Shown here: positions 18,212 to 26,636 of the stretch, in pieces
How positions within the stretch are numbered: the first letter of the stretch is position 1
How the letters are laid out: the number at the start of each line of letters is the position of its first letter
Source of the DNA: Bacteroidales bacterium
GTDB taxonomy: Bacteria > Bacteroidota > Bacteroidia > Bacteroidales > VadinHA17
Length of the DNA: 64,000 bases
Assembly (NCBI GenBank): GCA_009877105.1
Contig: WXFD01000036.1
Span: forward strand, 17,952 to 81,951
Direction: 5' to 3'
Notes under the pieces: model-generated
Told to the model about the DNA's origin: nothing
The model's database searches: none
The model's input: the letters and a program-made list of their open reading frames with translations, nothing else
Translations under genes and position numbers: made by a program

Positions 18212-18655
18212 TTAAGCAAGTCCCAGTTTCAGCAGGAGATCCTGGCCGGGAAAAACCGGCCTTCCATTATGTGTGGCGGCACCGGTTATTTTTGCACTGG
18301 CTATCAGCTTGCCGTCCGGTATCCTGAAAATTCCCTGGTAAAAAACAATCCGGACGTTTCCTTCCTTCTGCACATCCACCTTCACTTCAAACATGTCGCG
18401 GCTGCGAAGGGGATAACGATAATCAATCTCTGCCCTTGTGACGATCAAATCAATGCCCTGCTGATGGAGATCGGAGAAACTGATTCCTTTCGAAAGCAGG
18501 AATTCATGGCGCGCATGTTCAAGATAGTGCTGATAATTTGCGTTATTGACCACACCCTGCAGGTCACATTCATAGTCCCTTACCTTAAGAGCCAGACTGA
18601 AGCGGTATTCCCTTTCTCCCTGGGATTTTTTGATATTGCCTTTGACATTGGCCAT
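18212..18655 (-). CDS. Acyl-CoA thioesterase (YbgC/FadM, 4HBT hot-dog fold)
   Basis: A 147-residue hot-dog protein. VRDYECDLQGVVNNANYQHYLEHAR (residues 26-50, in pieces) is the 4-hydroxybenzoyl-CoA thioesterase family signature, with the catalytic Asp in the ECD segment. It should hydrolyse short or medium acyl-CoA or aromatic CoA thioesters in the cytosol. Single domain and of normal length, with about 15 extra N-terminal residues that may be a misplaced start. It follows the CoA-binding gene by 29 bases on the same strand, and both proteins handle CoA compounds. Confidence 0.88.
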   Translation of the reverse strand: MANVKGNIKKSQGEREYRFSLALKVRDYECDLQGVVNNANYQHYLEHARHEFLLSKGISFSDLHQQGIDLIVTRAEIDYRYPLRSRDMFEVKVDVQKEGNVRIVFYQGIFRIPDGKLIASAKITGAATHNGRPVFPGQDLLLKLGLA

Positions 18656-18684
18656 ACTCTTCCTGAATTGAATTTTTATCTCAT

Positions 18685-19134
18685 TTATTTTGGGAACAGT
18701 CCGAAAAACTTTCTCAGCTTCAGGTGGAATTTATGAATACCTGATGGTTTGTAGTGCATGAGGATGCATTCCCCGGTAATGCAGTTAATTCCAGAACCTT
18801 CAAGTTCATCCAACGCTTCCCTGCTGGCGGCCATCTGCTGGATCCAGATCTGTTTTATACCTTTTTCCCTTGCTTCCCTTACTATGCCCGCAGTCTGGTC
18901 CTTCCTGGTCATTATGATCAGGCCCCTGATATGCTCAGGAAGGCTTTTCACATCGTGATACACATCAATGCCCATGATCTTTTCAGCGTACGGATTGACG
19001 GGAACAAGATTCATACCTTTTGTCCTTAGCTCCCTGAATGCCACGGCTCCGAACTTTGCGGGATTCCTTGAGACCCCTGCAAGTGCCAGCGATTCAGTAG
19101 CCAGAAATTCCTCTATCTGTTCCAGGCTTGCCAT
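18685..19134 (-). CDS. CoA-binding domain protein (YccU type)
   Basis: A 149-residue Rossmann-fold protein of the CoA_binding_2 family. LALAGVSRNPAKFG (residues 16-29) is the nucleotide loop, VPVNPYAEKIMGIDVYHDVKSLPE follows in two short blocks, and GINCITGECILMHYKP closes the fold with two cysteines. The family binds CoA but its physiological role is not settled. The C-terminal 20 residues are basic. It starts a likely two-gene unit with the thioesterase gene. Confidence 0.88.
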   Translation of the reverse strand: MASLEQIEEFLATESLALAGVSRNPAKFGAVAFRELRTKGMNLVPVNPYAEKIMGIDVYHDVKSLPEHIRGLIIMTRKDQTAGIVREAREKGIKQIWIQQMAASREALDELEGSGINCITGECILMHYKPSGIHKFHLKLRKFFGLFPK

Positions 19135-19272
19135 TGTTTTCCGAGAATTAAAATCAAGAAAATAAAACCTTCAGATTCAGTTTCAGCTAAGTATAAAGAC
19201 TTAAAATTAAAATAAATTCAACAACAATTATAATTTTATATTTACTTGGCGGGAATAAAACCTGAAATATTA

Positions 19273-20556
19273 ATGAAAACCAACCGGGAGCAAGCTGGAT
19301 ACCTTTTTTCAAAAGGCTATTCCAATTATGTATTCATACTGCTGTTTCTCCTGTATATGTTCGATTATATCGACCGTACCGTAATCACCTCAATGTTTAC
19401 CTCCATTGAGAGGGACTGGGGTATTTCCCATACACAAAGCGGGATGCTCATGTCGGCAGTATACTGGGCCATTGTGATCCTGACCTTTCCTGTATCCCTT
19501 CTTGTTGACAGGTGGAGCAGGACTAAGACCATCGGGATAATGGCCATTGTATGGAGTCTTGCCACTGCACTGTGCGCCCTTACAGGCAATTACGTCCAGT
19601 TGTTCATGGCCCGGCTTCTGATTGGTGTGGGCGAGGCCGGTTATGCTCCGGGCGGAAGTGCAGTGATCTCAGGTCTCTATCCCATTGAGAAACGCTCAAA
19701 AATGATGGGGATCTGGAACGCATCAATACCGCTTGGAACAGCGATTGGAGTTCTTCTGGGAGGTGTCATCGCCCAGAAACTGGGATGGAAACATGCCTTC
19801 GGACTGGTTGCCCTGCCGGGTTTGCTGGTAGCAATACTGTTCCTTTTCGTTAAGGATTACAAAACAGTTGATCTTTCATTCCTCGACCGGCAGAACAGGA
19901 GGATTAAGATGGAAAGAAAGGATATGATAAGGGAGTTCATTTCCAGACCTTCAATAATCTACACCTACTTTGGGATCACTGCAGTCGTTTTTGTAACAAC
20001 ATCACTTATTACATGGCTCTCAACTTATTTCCAGGCCATGAGAGGATTGCCGCAGGACAAGGCCGGGACAATGGCAAGTGCCGTTATGGTGCTTGCCCTG
20101 GTGGGAGCCCCCCTAGGTGGTATTATTACCGACAGGTGGAGAAAAAGAAGGATCAATTCCAGGCTGCTGGTACCCTCAATTTCAACATTGATCTCGGCCC
20201 TGCTGTTATTTGCCGCCCTGTTCTTTTTCAGCGGACTTATTCAGTACATACTGCTTCTCATTATGGGAATCACCATAATGGTATTTATTTCAGGTGCTTC
20301 TGCAGTGACCCAGGATGTGATTCATCCGGGACTGCGGGCAACTTCATATGCAATTGCCGTGGTTATCCAGAATCTCCTTGGATCATCAATGGCACCACTG
20401 GTCATAGGCAGGTTGTATGACAAATCTTCAATTCAGCATGCCCTGTCGGTTCTGCCCTTTGTCCTTTTATTGGGCTCGGTACTGTTTTACCTGGGCTCAA
20501 GACACTATGAAAAAGACATGGGAAAGGTTGTAAAGATCAAACTGGAGGCAGCCTGA
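19273..20556 (+). CDS. MFS transporter (spinster/ACS-like)
   Basis: A 427-residue inner-membrane carrier with twelve predicted helices. It opens YMFDYIDRTVITSMFTSIERD, typical of the spinster and anion:cation symporter branches, and has the loop 2-3 motif LLVDRWSRTKTIG. An arginine in the first helix (DYIDR) is common in sugar-acid and organic-anion carriers. I chose the ATG at 19273 over a TTG at 19246. It lies divergent to the CoA-binding gene and could import sugar acids made by the nearby lactonase, but this is only contextual. Confidence 0.85.
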   Translation: MKTNREQAGYLFSKGYSNYVFILLFLLYMFDYIDRTVITSMFTSIERDWGISHTQSGMLMSAVYWAIVILTFPVSLLVDRWSRTKTIGIMAIVWSLATALCALTGNYVQLFMARLLIGVGEAGYAPGGSAVISGLYPIEKRSKMMGIWNASIPLGTAIGVLLGGVIAQKLGWKHAFGLVALPGLLVAILFLFVKDYKTVDLSFLDRQNRRIKMERKDMIREFISRPSIIYTYFGITAVVFVTTSLITWLSTYFQAMRGLPQDKAGTMASAVMVLALVGAPLGGIITDRWRKRRINSRLLVPSISTLISALLLFAALFFFSGLIQYILLLIMGITIMVFISGASAVTQDVIHPGLRATSYAIAVVIQNLLGSSMAPLVIGRLYDKSSIQHALSVLPFVLLLGSVLFYLGSRHYEKDMGKVVKIKLEAA

Positions 20557-20680
20557 CAGTCAGGATGTCATTCATGGGTCCGGATATCCTGAAAGGAACA
20601 TTGCTCTAACCCGGCTTCACCGGCAAAACGGGGTAACCTAAACAATGAGCTGAACAAATGACCTAAAGTCCTTCATTATA

Positions 20681-21655
20681 TCATTTATCCCTTGAAACGG
20701 TATAATAAACAAAATCCCTGAGCGATCTCCTGACTTCGGATTCAGGATAAGTGTCGAGGATTGAAAGCGCCTGATCGCGGTAATAATTCATTTTCCGGCT
20801 TGCGGATTCAATCCCGTCATATTCCCTGACAAATGCAATTACTTCATCAATGTCAGCCCTGCTCTTATGCTTGCGTCCGACAACATTAAGAATATGCTTC
20901 CTTTCTGAGCGGGAAGACTTTTCAAGAGAATAGATAAGAGGAAGGGTTATCTTTTTTTCCCTGATATCATTCCCATTGGGTTTTCCGGTAAGTCCGTTGC
21001 TTTCATAGTCAAAAATATCATCCCTGATCTGGAATGCCATTCCAATCTGTTCTCCAAATTCCTTCATAAGCTGTATTGTCGGCAGGTCATCGGTAACCGA
21101 TCTGGCTCCGCAGGCGGTGCATGCGGCAATAAGAGCCGCGGTTTTGCAGCTTATGATTTTGAAGTAGTCCTCCTCCCTGATATTGAGTTTCCTTGCCTTT
21201 TGAAGCTGAAGCAGTTCTCCCTTGCTCATTGACTGGACAGCTTCTGATACTATCTCGAGCATGTCCACGCTGTTTTTCTGAATGCCGATCAGCAGGCCCT
21301 TGGACAACATATAATCTCCTACCAGGACGGCAATTTTTGAATTCCACAGGGCATTGATTGACAAGGCGCCGCGTCGCTCTCTGGAATCATCAACGACATC
21401 ATCATGGACTATTGAGGCAGTATGAAGAAGCTCAATAAATGTTGCTGCCACAAATGTGGATTCCGTAATTGTTCCGTTGAGTTTTGCGGAGAGGAAAACA
21501 AGCAGGGGCCTCATCTGTTTGCCTTTACGCCGGAATATATAATTAAGGATTATCTTCAGTAGAGGGATCTCGCTTTCCATGGTCTTTCCGAAGTAAGCTT
21601 CGAACCGGGCCATCTCCTCCCTGACAGGTCTGCTGATATTCCTCAGATCAGGCAT
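20681..21655 (-). CDS. ispB: Polyprenyl diphosphate synthase
   Basis: A 324-residue all-helical prenyltransferase that adds isopentenyl units to an allylic diphosphate, most likely making the menaquinone side chain. The first aspartate-rich motif is HDDVVDDSRERRG (residues 84-96) and the second is QIRDDIFDYES. The residues before the first motif are small (Thr, Ala, Ile), which fits a long-chain product of the octaprenyl class; exact length cannot be fixed. The start is Met at 21655, because a longer reading to 21673 runs into a promoter box at 21671-21678. Confidence 0.9.
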   Translation of the reverse strand: MPDLRNISRPVREEMARFEAYFGKTMESEIPLLKIILNYIFRRKGKQMRPLLVFLSAKLNGTITESTFVAATFIELLHTASIVHDDVVDDSRERRGALSINALWNSKIAVLVGDYMLSKGLLIGIQKNSVDMLEIVSEAVQSMSKGELLQLQKARKLNIREEDYFKIISCKTAALIAACTACGARSVTDDLPTIQLMKEFGEQIGMAFQIRDDIFDYESNGLTGKPNGNDIREKKITLPLIYSLEKSSRSERKHILNVVGRKHKSRADIDEVIAFVREYDGIESASRKMNYYRDQALSILDTYPESEVRRSLRDFVYYTVSRDK

Positions 21656-21670
21656 GAAAATTAGTTTGGT

Positions 21671-21678
21671 CAAATATA
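21671..21678 (-). promoter_or_regulatory. Candidate -7 box for the polyprenyl synthase gene
   Basis: On the minus strand this reads TATATTTG, a perfect TAnnTTTG, 15 bases before the chosen ATG. It decides against the longer start at 21673. No convincing -33 element was seen. Confidence 0.45.
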
Positions 21679-21841
21679 GGATAAATAATCAATGAGAAAC
21701 CGGCAATTGATTTTTATCTGTTTTAAGGCAACTGCTGAAACTTAATGCTTTTTCGTGCCGTGATGAAATCATTTTATTTCCGGAAAACCGCTTGTAATTT
21801 TTCCATCCGGGCATGACAAATTTTTCTATGACAAAATATCA

Positions 21842-21849
21842 TATATTTG
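21842..21849 (+). promoter_or_regulatory. Candidate -7 box for the ArsR regulator
   Basis: TATATTTG ends 24 bases before the ArsR-family ATG. Just upstream ATGACAAA occurs twice (from about 21812 and 21828), a direct repeat that could be part of an operator, although ArsR sites are usually inverted repeats. Confidence 0.4.
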
Positions 21850-21873
21850 CTTAACGAATCTGTATTAAAATAA

Positions 21874-22191
21874 ATGGAGATTGAATATTTAAAACCTGAA
21901 GATCTGGAAAGGGCATCAGGTATGCTGAAGGCAATTGCCCACCCGGTTAGAATTTCAATAATCAGCTTTCTTGAAAACAATAAGAATAAAACTGTGACGG
22001 AAATTCACAGTCATCTGGGGATTGAACAGTCAACTGCATCACATCATCTGGGAATTATGAAGGATAAAGGTGTTTTGTCATCGCGCAGGGAGGGTAAAAA
22101 CACTTATTACTGCCTTAAAAATGAAAAACTGACAGCCATTCTTCACTGCATCTCCGAATGTTGTCAGTCCAAACCAACCGTAATCCTTTAG
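21874..22191 (+). CDS. ArsR/SmtB-family winged-helix regulator
   Basis: A 105-residue DNA-binding repressor. LKAIAHPVRISIISFLEN opens the winged-helix domain; the recognition helix is EQSTASHHLGIMKDKGVL, and SSRREGKNTYYCL forms the wing. The classical arsenic or cadmium ELCVCDL motif in the recognition helix is absent. Three cysteines lie near the end (ISECCQ plus Cys in HCIS), which may bind a metal or respond to thiol oxidation; this is inference. It converges on lspA with only eight bases between stops and has no obvious target gene beside it. Confidence 0.88.
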   Translation: MEIEYLKPEDLERASGMLKAIAHPVRISIISFLENNKNKTVTEIHSHLGIEQSTASHHLGIMKDKGVLSSRREGKNTYYCLKNEKLTAILHCISECCQSKPTVIL

Positions 22192-22199
22192 GGTTGAAC

Positions 22200-22808
22200 C
22201 TATCCAAGATCCCTGAAAAGCTTTTTCTGAAACAGTAAAATCGTCAGAACTCCGCAGGTTATTGCCGAATCGGCTATATTAAAGACGGGTCTGAAGAAAA
22301 TCAGAGGTTCACCTGGTCTGAAAGGAGACCAGTCAGGCCAGTGAGTATCAATTATCGGGAAATAAAACATGTCTACAACTTTTCCCATAAGAAATGAGGA
22401 ATAACCTCCGGAAGGAGGAAACAATACTGCGGGACGCAGATGACTCTCGCTGAATATCATTCCGTAAAATGCACTGTCGATGAGATTCCCTATTGCTCCT
22501 GCCAGTATTGCACTCACCGTCAGGATCAGAGCCAGGTTAACTTTTTTCCTTATCAGGCTGTTGAGAAACCATCCGATCGCAGTAATAGCAACTATTCTGA
22601 ATGCGCTTAAAATAAGCTTCCCCGTTTTACCGCCCATTTCCATTCCAAAGGCCATCCCGTTGTTTTCAATGAAATGAAGCCGGCCCCAGTTACCGAAGAG
22701 ATTGATTTCCTCCCCGATTGTCATATGTGTTTTAATCCATATTTTAAGCGCCTGATCGGCAACAAGAATAACAAGAATAAATAAAACTGCCTTTTTTCCT
22801 GCTGACAT
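22200..22808 (-). CDS. lspA: Lipoprotein signal peptidase II
   Basis: A 202-residue inner-membrane aspartyl protease that cleaves the signal peptide of diacylglyceryl-modified prolipoproteins. NNGMAFGME is the conserved asparagine block, and the two catalytic aspartates lie in GNLIDSAFYG and FNIADSAI. Four transmembrane helices are evident. It is longer than the 160-residue proteobacterial enzyme because of an insertion between the catalytic motifs (about residues 120-155), usual in Bacteroidota. The many SPII lipoproteins in this window are its expected substrates. Confidence 0.95.
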   Translation of the reverse strand: MSAGKKAVLFILVILVADQALKIWIKTHMTIGEEINLFGNWGRLHFIENNGMAFGMEMGGKTGKLILSAFRIVAITAIGWFLNSLIRKKVNLALILTVSAILAGAIGNLIDSAFYGMIFSESHLRPAVLFPPSGGYSSFLMGKVVDMFYFPIIDTHWPDWSPFRPGEPLIFFRPVFNIADSAITCGVLTILLFQKKLFRDLG

Positions 22809-22881
22809 TTCCGAATTATTGTGGGCCGCAAAATAGTAAAAAAATCAGAGCGATAAAAAACCCCGGTTATTTTGAGAAGAG

Positions 22882-22927
22882 AAAAAAACTGTATTGGATT
22901 CCTGATTCGTTCGGGAATCCAATACAG
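22882..22927 (-). terminator. Rho-independent terminator
   Basis: A perfect 15-bp inverted repeat, ACTGTATTGGATTCC at 22888-22902 and its complement at 22913-22927, has a 10-base loop. On the minus strand it is followed by a run of Ts (22882-22888 complement). It lies 21 bases after the stop of the leftward lipoprotein gene, which it should terminate. Confidence 0.85.
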
Positions 22928-22948
22928 TCATAATTGAAATATTATTCT

Positions 22949-23776
22949 TTAATCTTTTGTGCAGGAGACGTTTGAAAAATGACTATCCCAGCAGTGCCAG
23001 TCCGTATCCCCGAACTGAGCCTGGCATCTGACCCTGCCGTTATGATTTGTTGTGCTCCATTGTACATCCACATCATAGAACTGGAGAGAAGTTGTATTGT
23101 AAATATGTATTTCATAAAATGCGTCCAGTTCGCCGGTGACCAGGCCAAATTTTATATAACTATCCTTGAATGGATTGCCGGTCTTTATATACGTATATTT
23201 TACCTGGCCCACCTTGTTGCCGGTTACTGCCCAGTCAATCTGTAAAACCGGAACCTTTTCCAGATGGCTTTCATAGAAAGTCCACTGACCCTGGGAGCCA
23301 TCTTTTTCAGAGATACCCTCGAACCACAGGAACTCTTCAAAACCGCCGGCACCCTCCCTTGAGATAAACATCTTCCAGCGTACATTATCTGCAAGGATCT
23401 GACCGGTCAGACGTGCAGAGTAGGTCACATTCAGAAGACTCACACTGTATTTCCATTGCCAGGTATTGTCGTCAAGATATACGGGGGTGTTGTTCTGATG
23501 CACCAGCTGGAATGAATAGACCGGTACTGCAAGCGTTGTGGCGATAATTGCTTTCCAGATTAATGCAGTTCCGGCAGCAAACTGCCAGTTGGTGATGGGA
23601 TTCGCTTTGACCCCGGAAGGTAGGGAACCATCTTTGGTTTTAACTTCAAAATTGCTGAAATCCATTGTCATTGAACCGGCAGGAGGTAAAACCGGAGGTT
23701 CTCCCTTGTCTTTCTTGCAGCCTGAAAATACTGTCAGTGCAAGCAGGGTAAAAAGAACAAAAATATATCTCTTCAT
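22949..23776 (-). CDS. Unrecognised lipoprotein
   Basis: A 275-residue protein I cannot assign to a family. The signal peptide ends in FSGC (Cys20) followed by KKDKGE, so lipidation is likely; the charged residues after Cys resemble surface-exposed Bacteroidota lipoproteins only loosely. The rest is rich in Trp, Tyr, Phe and beta-strand patterns (QWKYSVSLLNVTYSARL, VGQVKYTYIKTG), suggesting a beta-sandwich or lipocalin-like fold. Four cysteines cluster in the last 30 residues (VRCQAQ, HCW, VSC) and could form disulfides. The start is the Met directly before the signal peptide at 23776. It is monocistronic, with a strong terminator. Confidence 0.75.
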   Translation of the reverse strand: MKRYIFVLFTLLALTVFSGCKKDKGEPPVLPPAGSMTMDFSNFEVKTKDGSLPSGVKANPITNWQFAAGTALIWKAIIATTLAVPVYSFQLVHQNNTPVYLDDNTWQWKYSVSLLNVTYSARLTGQILADNVRWKMFISREGAGGFEEFLWFEGISEKDGSQGQWTFYESHLEKVPVLQIDWAVTGNKVGQVKYTYIKTGNPFKDSYIKFGLVTGELDAFYEIHIYNTTSLQFYDVDVQWSTTNHNGRVRCQAQFGDTDWHCWDSHFSNVSCTKD

Positions 23777-23936
23777 TGTCTGAAAAATTAATTGATGATT
23801 ATATGCAAACGGTAAAACTGTCATAAAATTATCGAACGTCAATCCGGATATTTTTGAGAATAAAGCCAAACCTGTGGCTACCAGGTATTCTCAGCAAGAA
23901 TTGTACCGGAAATTCTCCGGATAACTGAACATTATC

Positions 23937-23944
23937 ATAATTTT
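23937..23944 (+). promoter_or_regulatory. Candidate -7 box for the superoxide dismutase gene
   Basis: TAATTTTG fits TAnnTTTG and ends 26 bases before the ATG at 23971. No -33 element at standard spacing was found. Confidence 0.35.
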
Positions 23945-23970
23945 GTTGTTTAAACAAAAAATAAACAAAA

Positions 23971-24696
23971 ATGGAACACAAAAGTACAATGAGAAAAATC
24001 GGAGCGGGGATCATTGCATTACTGATTGTTACAGGATCGTTTGCAACCCCTCCGGAAAACTTAAAAAATTCTGCCATGGAGAAATTTGATATTCATGTAT
24101 TCCCGGCTTTGCCATATGCCTATGACGCATTGGAACCATACATTGATGCACGGACAATGGAGATACATTATGACAAGCACCATCGTGCATATTTCAACAA
24201 TTTTATTGCAGCCATCAAGGACACGCCGTACGACAGTAAAACCATCCTGCAGATATTTGCCAGTGTTTCTGAAGCGGGAGATGCCATAAGAAACAATGGC
24301 GGAGGTTTCTACAATCATGTCTTTTTCTGGAACAACCTCTCGCCAAAATCAGGCAAGCCGTCTGCCGAACTGACGGAAGCCATCAATAAGGCATTCGGTT
24401 CATTCGACAAGTTCAGGGAAGCCTTCAGCAATTCCGCAAAAACACGATTTGGAAGCGGCTGGGCCTGGCTGTATCTTACATCCGACAAGAAGCTGGCCGT
24501 GGGAAGCACACCCAATCAGGACAACCCTCTGATGGATGTATCCACGATAAAGGGGATCCCCCTGCTGGCTCTTGATGTTTGGGAACATGCCTATTATCTT
24601 AAATATCAGAACCGCCGGCCCGAGTACGTTGACGCTTTCTGGAATGTTGTCAATTGGGATGAGGTAAACAGGAGATACGCCGAAGCCATTAAATAA
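23971..24696 (+). CDS. sodA: Superoxide dismutase (Fe/Mn family), probably exported
   Basis: A 241-residue enzyme dismutating superoxide to hydrogen peroxide and oxygen. Metal ligands are His66 (EIHYDKHH), His116 (FYNHVFFW), Asp202 and His206 (DVWEHAYY). Gly residues before His116 and Gln183 in PNQDNPL are the manganese-type pattern rather than the iron type, so I favour Mn or cambialistic use. Residues 7-25 (MRKIGAGIIALLIVTGSFA) look like a cleavable signal, making it larger than the usual 200-residue cytosolic form. It stands alone, with a terminator-like hairpin after it. Confidence 0.92.
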   Translation: MEHKSTMRKIGAGIIALLIVTGSFATPPENLKNSAMEKFDIHVFPALPYAYDALEPYIDARTMEIHYDKHHRAYFNNFIAAIKDTPYDSKTILQIFASVSEAGDAIRNNGGGFYNHVFFWNNLSPKSGKPSAELTEAINKAFGSFDKFREAFSNSAKTRFGSGWAWLYLTSDKKLAVGSTPNQDNPLMDVSTIKGIPLLALDVWEHAYYLKYQNRRPEYVDAFWNVVNWDEVNRRYAEAIK

Positions 24697-24720
24697 TACA
24701 GGAAGATATTTAATCGATTT

Positions 24721-24785
24721 AAGGGGAGCTGTCCTGATCTGATTTAATACCTGAAGCAGATCATCATGGCTCCCTTCTTATTTTA
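24721..24785 (+). terminator. Terminator-like hairpin after the superoxide dismutase gene
   Basis: AAGGGGAGC (24721-24729) pairs, with one bulge, with GCTCCCTT (24769-24776), and TGATCTG (24735-24741) pairs with CAGATCA (24757-24763). A T-rich tail follows. It lies between the convergent dismutase and acyl-CoA ligase genes. Confidence 0.5.
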
Positions 24786-24833
24786 ATCGATGATGAAGCG
24801 CAAAGGGCTGCCGGGTAACCTGGTTCCGGAGGA

Positions 24834-26480
24834 TCAGGTATACAGGTATCTTTTAATTTTCAGTGTGGCAGTTTTCTGAAAAGGTACCGGCTGCAGCACA
24901 ACCTTGTTTAGCTGACTGAACTTATTAACCTGGGAATTAACCCGATCCTTGATCTCGGAGAGAATTTCCGCCTTCTTTAATTCAAACTGCCTCGACATAT
25001 CCTGTTTAAGATTCTGGTATTTCTTCTCAAACTCCTCCAGATTGAGATGCACCAGTGCAACAAGCTTTCCCTTTTGCTGGATCACGAGCGATTCGACCAC
25101 AAATCTGATATTGTTTATCAGCGATTCAATCTCCTCGGGGTAAATGTTTTCTCCGCTGGCTCCCAGGATCATATTTTTCAACCTGCCTTTTATGTAGAGG
25201 TTGTTATTTTTATCGAATACCCCTAGATCCCCGGTTTTGAACCAGCCATCGGGTGTCAGGACTTCACTGGTGAGTTCAGGTTCCTTGTAATATCCTTTCA
25301 TTACATTTGGGCCTTTTGCCCAGATTTCCCCCTGTCCGGTCTTTATGTCAGGATCGTTTATTTTCAGCTCTATTCCCTCAATTGCCGGACCCGTGGAGTC
25401 GAATACCGACCTGGCGGGACTGGCGCCGGCAAGCAGGGGAGACGTTTCCGTAAGACCATATCCTATTGCATAGGGAAAACGGGCCTCAATGAGGAACCTT
25501 TCCACCGTATTATTGAGTTTTGCGCCACCGATTCCATAAAACTTAAGCTCTCCGCCGAAAGTCTGTTTCAGCTTTCTGCCAGCAATTGCATTAAACTTCT
25601 TTCTGAAAAACGGGATCCTGTACAGGCTTCTTACTACAGGTTTTTCCCTGAAGGATGGTAGTATTTTGTTGAAGTAGATCTTTTCCATTATCAGCGGTAC
25701 GGTCAGCATCATCGTAGGCCTGACTTCACTGAGGGCCGGAAGGAGAACAGCAGGTGTTGCCGGCTTTTTCAGGTAATAGACACAGGCACCGGAAAGCATG
25801 GGCAGTATTAAACCGAGCGTGTTCTCATATGTATGGGATAGCGGCAGGACAGACAGGAATCTGTCGGTATTGGTTATCGGCTGTATAACCCTGCCCTTCA
25901 AGGCGTTGAAAACAATGTTCCGGTGTGTCAGCATTACCCCCTTCGACCGCCCGGTGGTTCCTGAAGTGTATATTATTGATGCAAGATCTTCTTCTTTGAC
26001 ATCATAAACGTTTTCAGGCCGGGAATCCGGGTCGTAACTGCATGATGAATTATCCGAAAAAATAACTGAATAATTCTCGATATTGATGGCAAATGAAAAA
26101 CCGGGGGCACTGAAGCCTTCCAGTTTCTGAAAAAGGGCAGATGAAACGTAAATGCCCCTGGCTTCCGAATGACTCAGTATATTTGCAATCTCATGCGGTG
26201 AAAAATCAGGCAGGATTGGTACTGCAACGGCTCCCATGAAGGTTATGGAAAAGTATGCGGCACTCCATGCAGGCATATTGTGACTGAGTATGGCAACCTT
26301 GTCGCCGGGCCTTACTTCCAGCTTTTCAAGCAGCGAAATCAATGCATTTATCTCACCGGCAGTTTCATTGTAACTCCTGGGTTTTTCACCGACAAAGGAA
26401 TTTGCATTGCAGTTGCCGAATCTTCTGACTGTTTCACTGAACATTGCAGGGAATGTGAGCCTGATGGTACTTTCTTCCAT
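24834..26480 (-). CDS. Long-chain fatty acid-CoA ligase family protein (AMP-forming)
   Basis: A 548-residue ANL-superfamily enzyme that activates a carboxylic acid as acyl-AMP and passes it to CoA. The phosphate loop is YTSGTTGRSKGV, the acyl-adenylate motif is GYGLTETSP and the hinge region is GWFKTGDLG. The C-terminal domain has QKTATLKIKRYLY with the catalytic lysine. The overall form is of the FadD/FAA branch, but it is shorter and lacks long insertions. The start is the Met at 26480; a longer reading adds 12 residues. It is divergent from queD. Chain length of the substrate cannot be judged. Confidence 0.88.
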   Translation of the reverse strand: MEESTIRLTFPAMFSETVRRFGNCNANSFVGEKPRSYNETAGEINALISLLEKLEVRPGDKVAILSHNMPAWSAAYFSITFMGAVAVPILPDFSPHEIANILSHSEARGIYVSSALFQKLEGFSAPGFSFAINIENYSVIFSDNSSCSYDPDSRPENVYDVKEEDLASIIYTSGTTGRSKGVMLTHRNIVFNALKGRVIQPITNTDRFLSVLPLSHTYENTLGLILPMLSGACVYYLKKPATPAVLLPALSEVRPTMMLTVPLIMEKIYFNKILPSFREKPVVRSLYRIPFFRKKFNAIAGRKLKQTFGGELKFYGIGGAKLNNTVERFLIEARFPYAIGYGLTETSPLLAGASPARSVFDSTGPAIEGIELKINDPDIKTGQGEIWAKGPNVMKGYYKEPELTSEVLTPDGWFKTGDLGVFDKNNNLYIKGRLKNMILGASGENIYPEEIESLINNIRFVVESLVIQQKGKLVALVHLNLEEFEKKYQNLKQDMSRQFELKKAEILSEIKDRVNSQVNKFSQLNKVVLQPVPFQKTATLKIKRYLYT

Positions 26481-26608
26481 ATAAGTTTTTTTGTCAACGG
26501 AAACGCAAAGATGCATAAATATATTTCAACTTTTCATTAACATGCGAAATATTAATTCATCGGGAAAGAACGGCCACCCGATTTAAAACTTTTTTGACAT
26601 AAGTTGGT

Positions 26609-26616
26609 TAAATTTG
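26609..26616 (+). promoter_or_regulatory. Candidate -7 box for the queD-polA transcript
   Basis: TAAATTTG fits TAnnTTTG and ends 20 bases before the queD ATG. A TTTG at 26593-26596 is nearby but only 12 bases upstream, closer than the usual spacing. Confidence 0.4.
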
Positions 26617-26636
26617 TACAACTGTTTACAAAAGAG

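Noticed and set aside
18161..18736. 191-codon rightward frame across the thioesterase gene
   Set aside because: Antisense to a protein with an intact hot-dog signature; no independent support.
20551..20565. CCTGACAGTCAGG palindrome at the end of the MFS gene
   Set aside because: Loop of one base and no T-run, so it cannot act as a normal terminator; too short to call a binding site.
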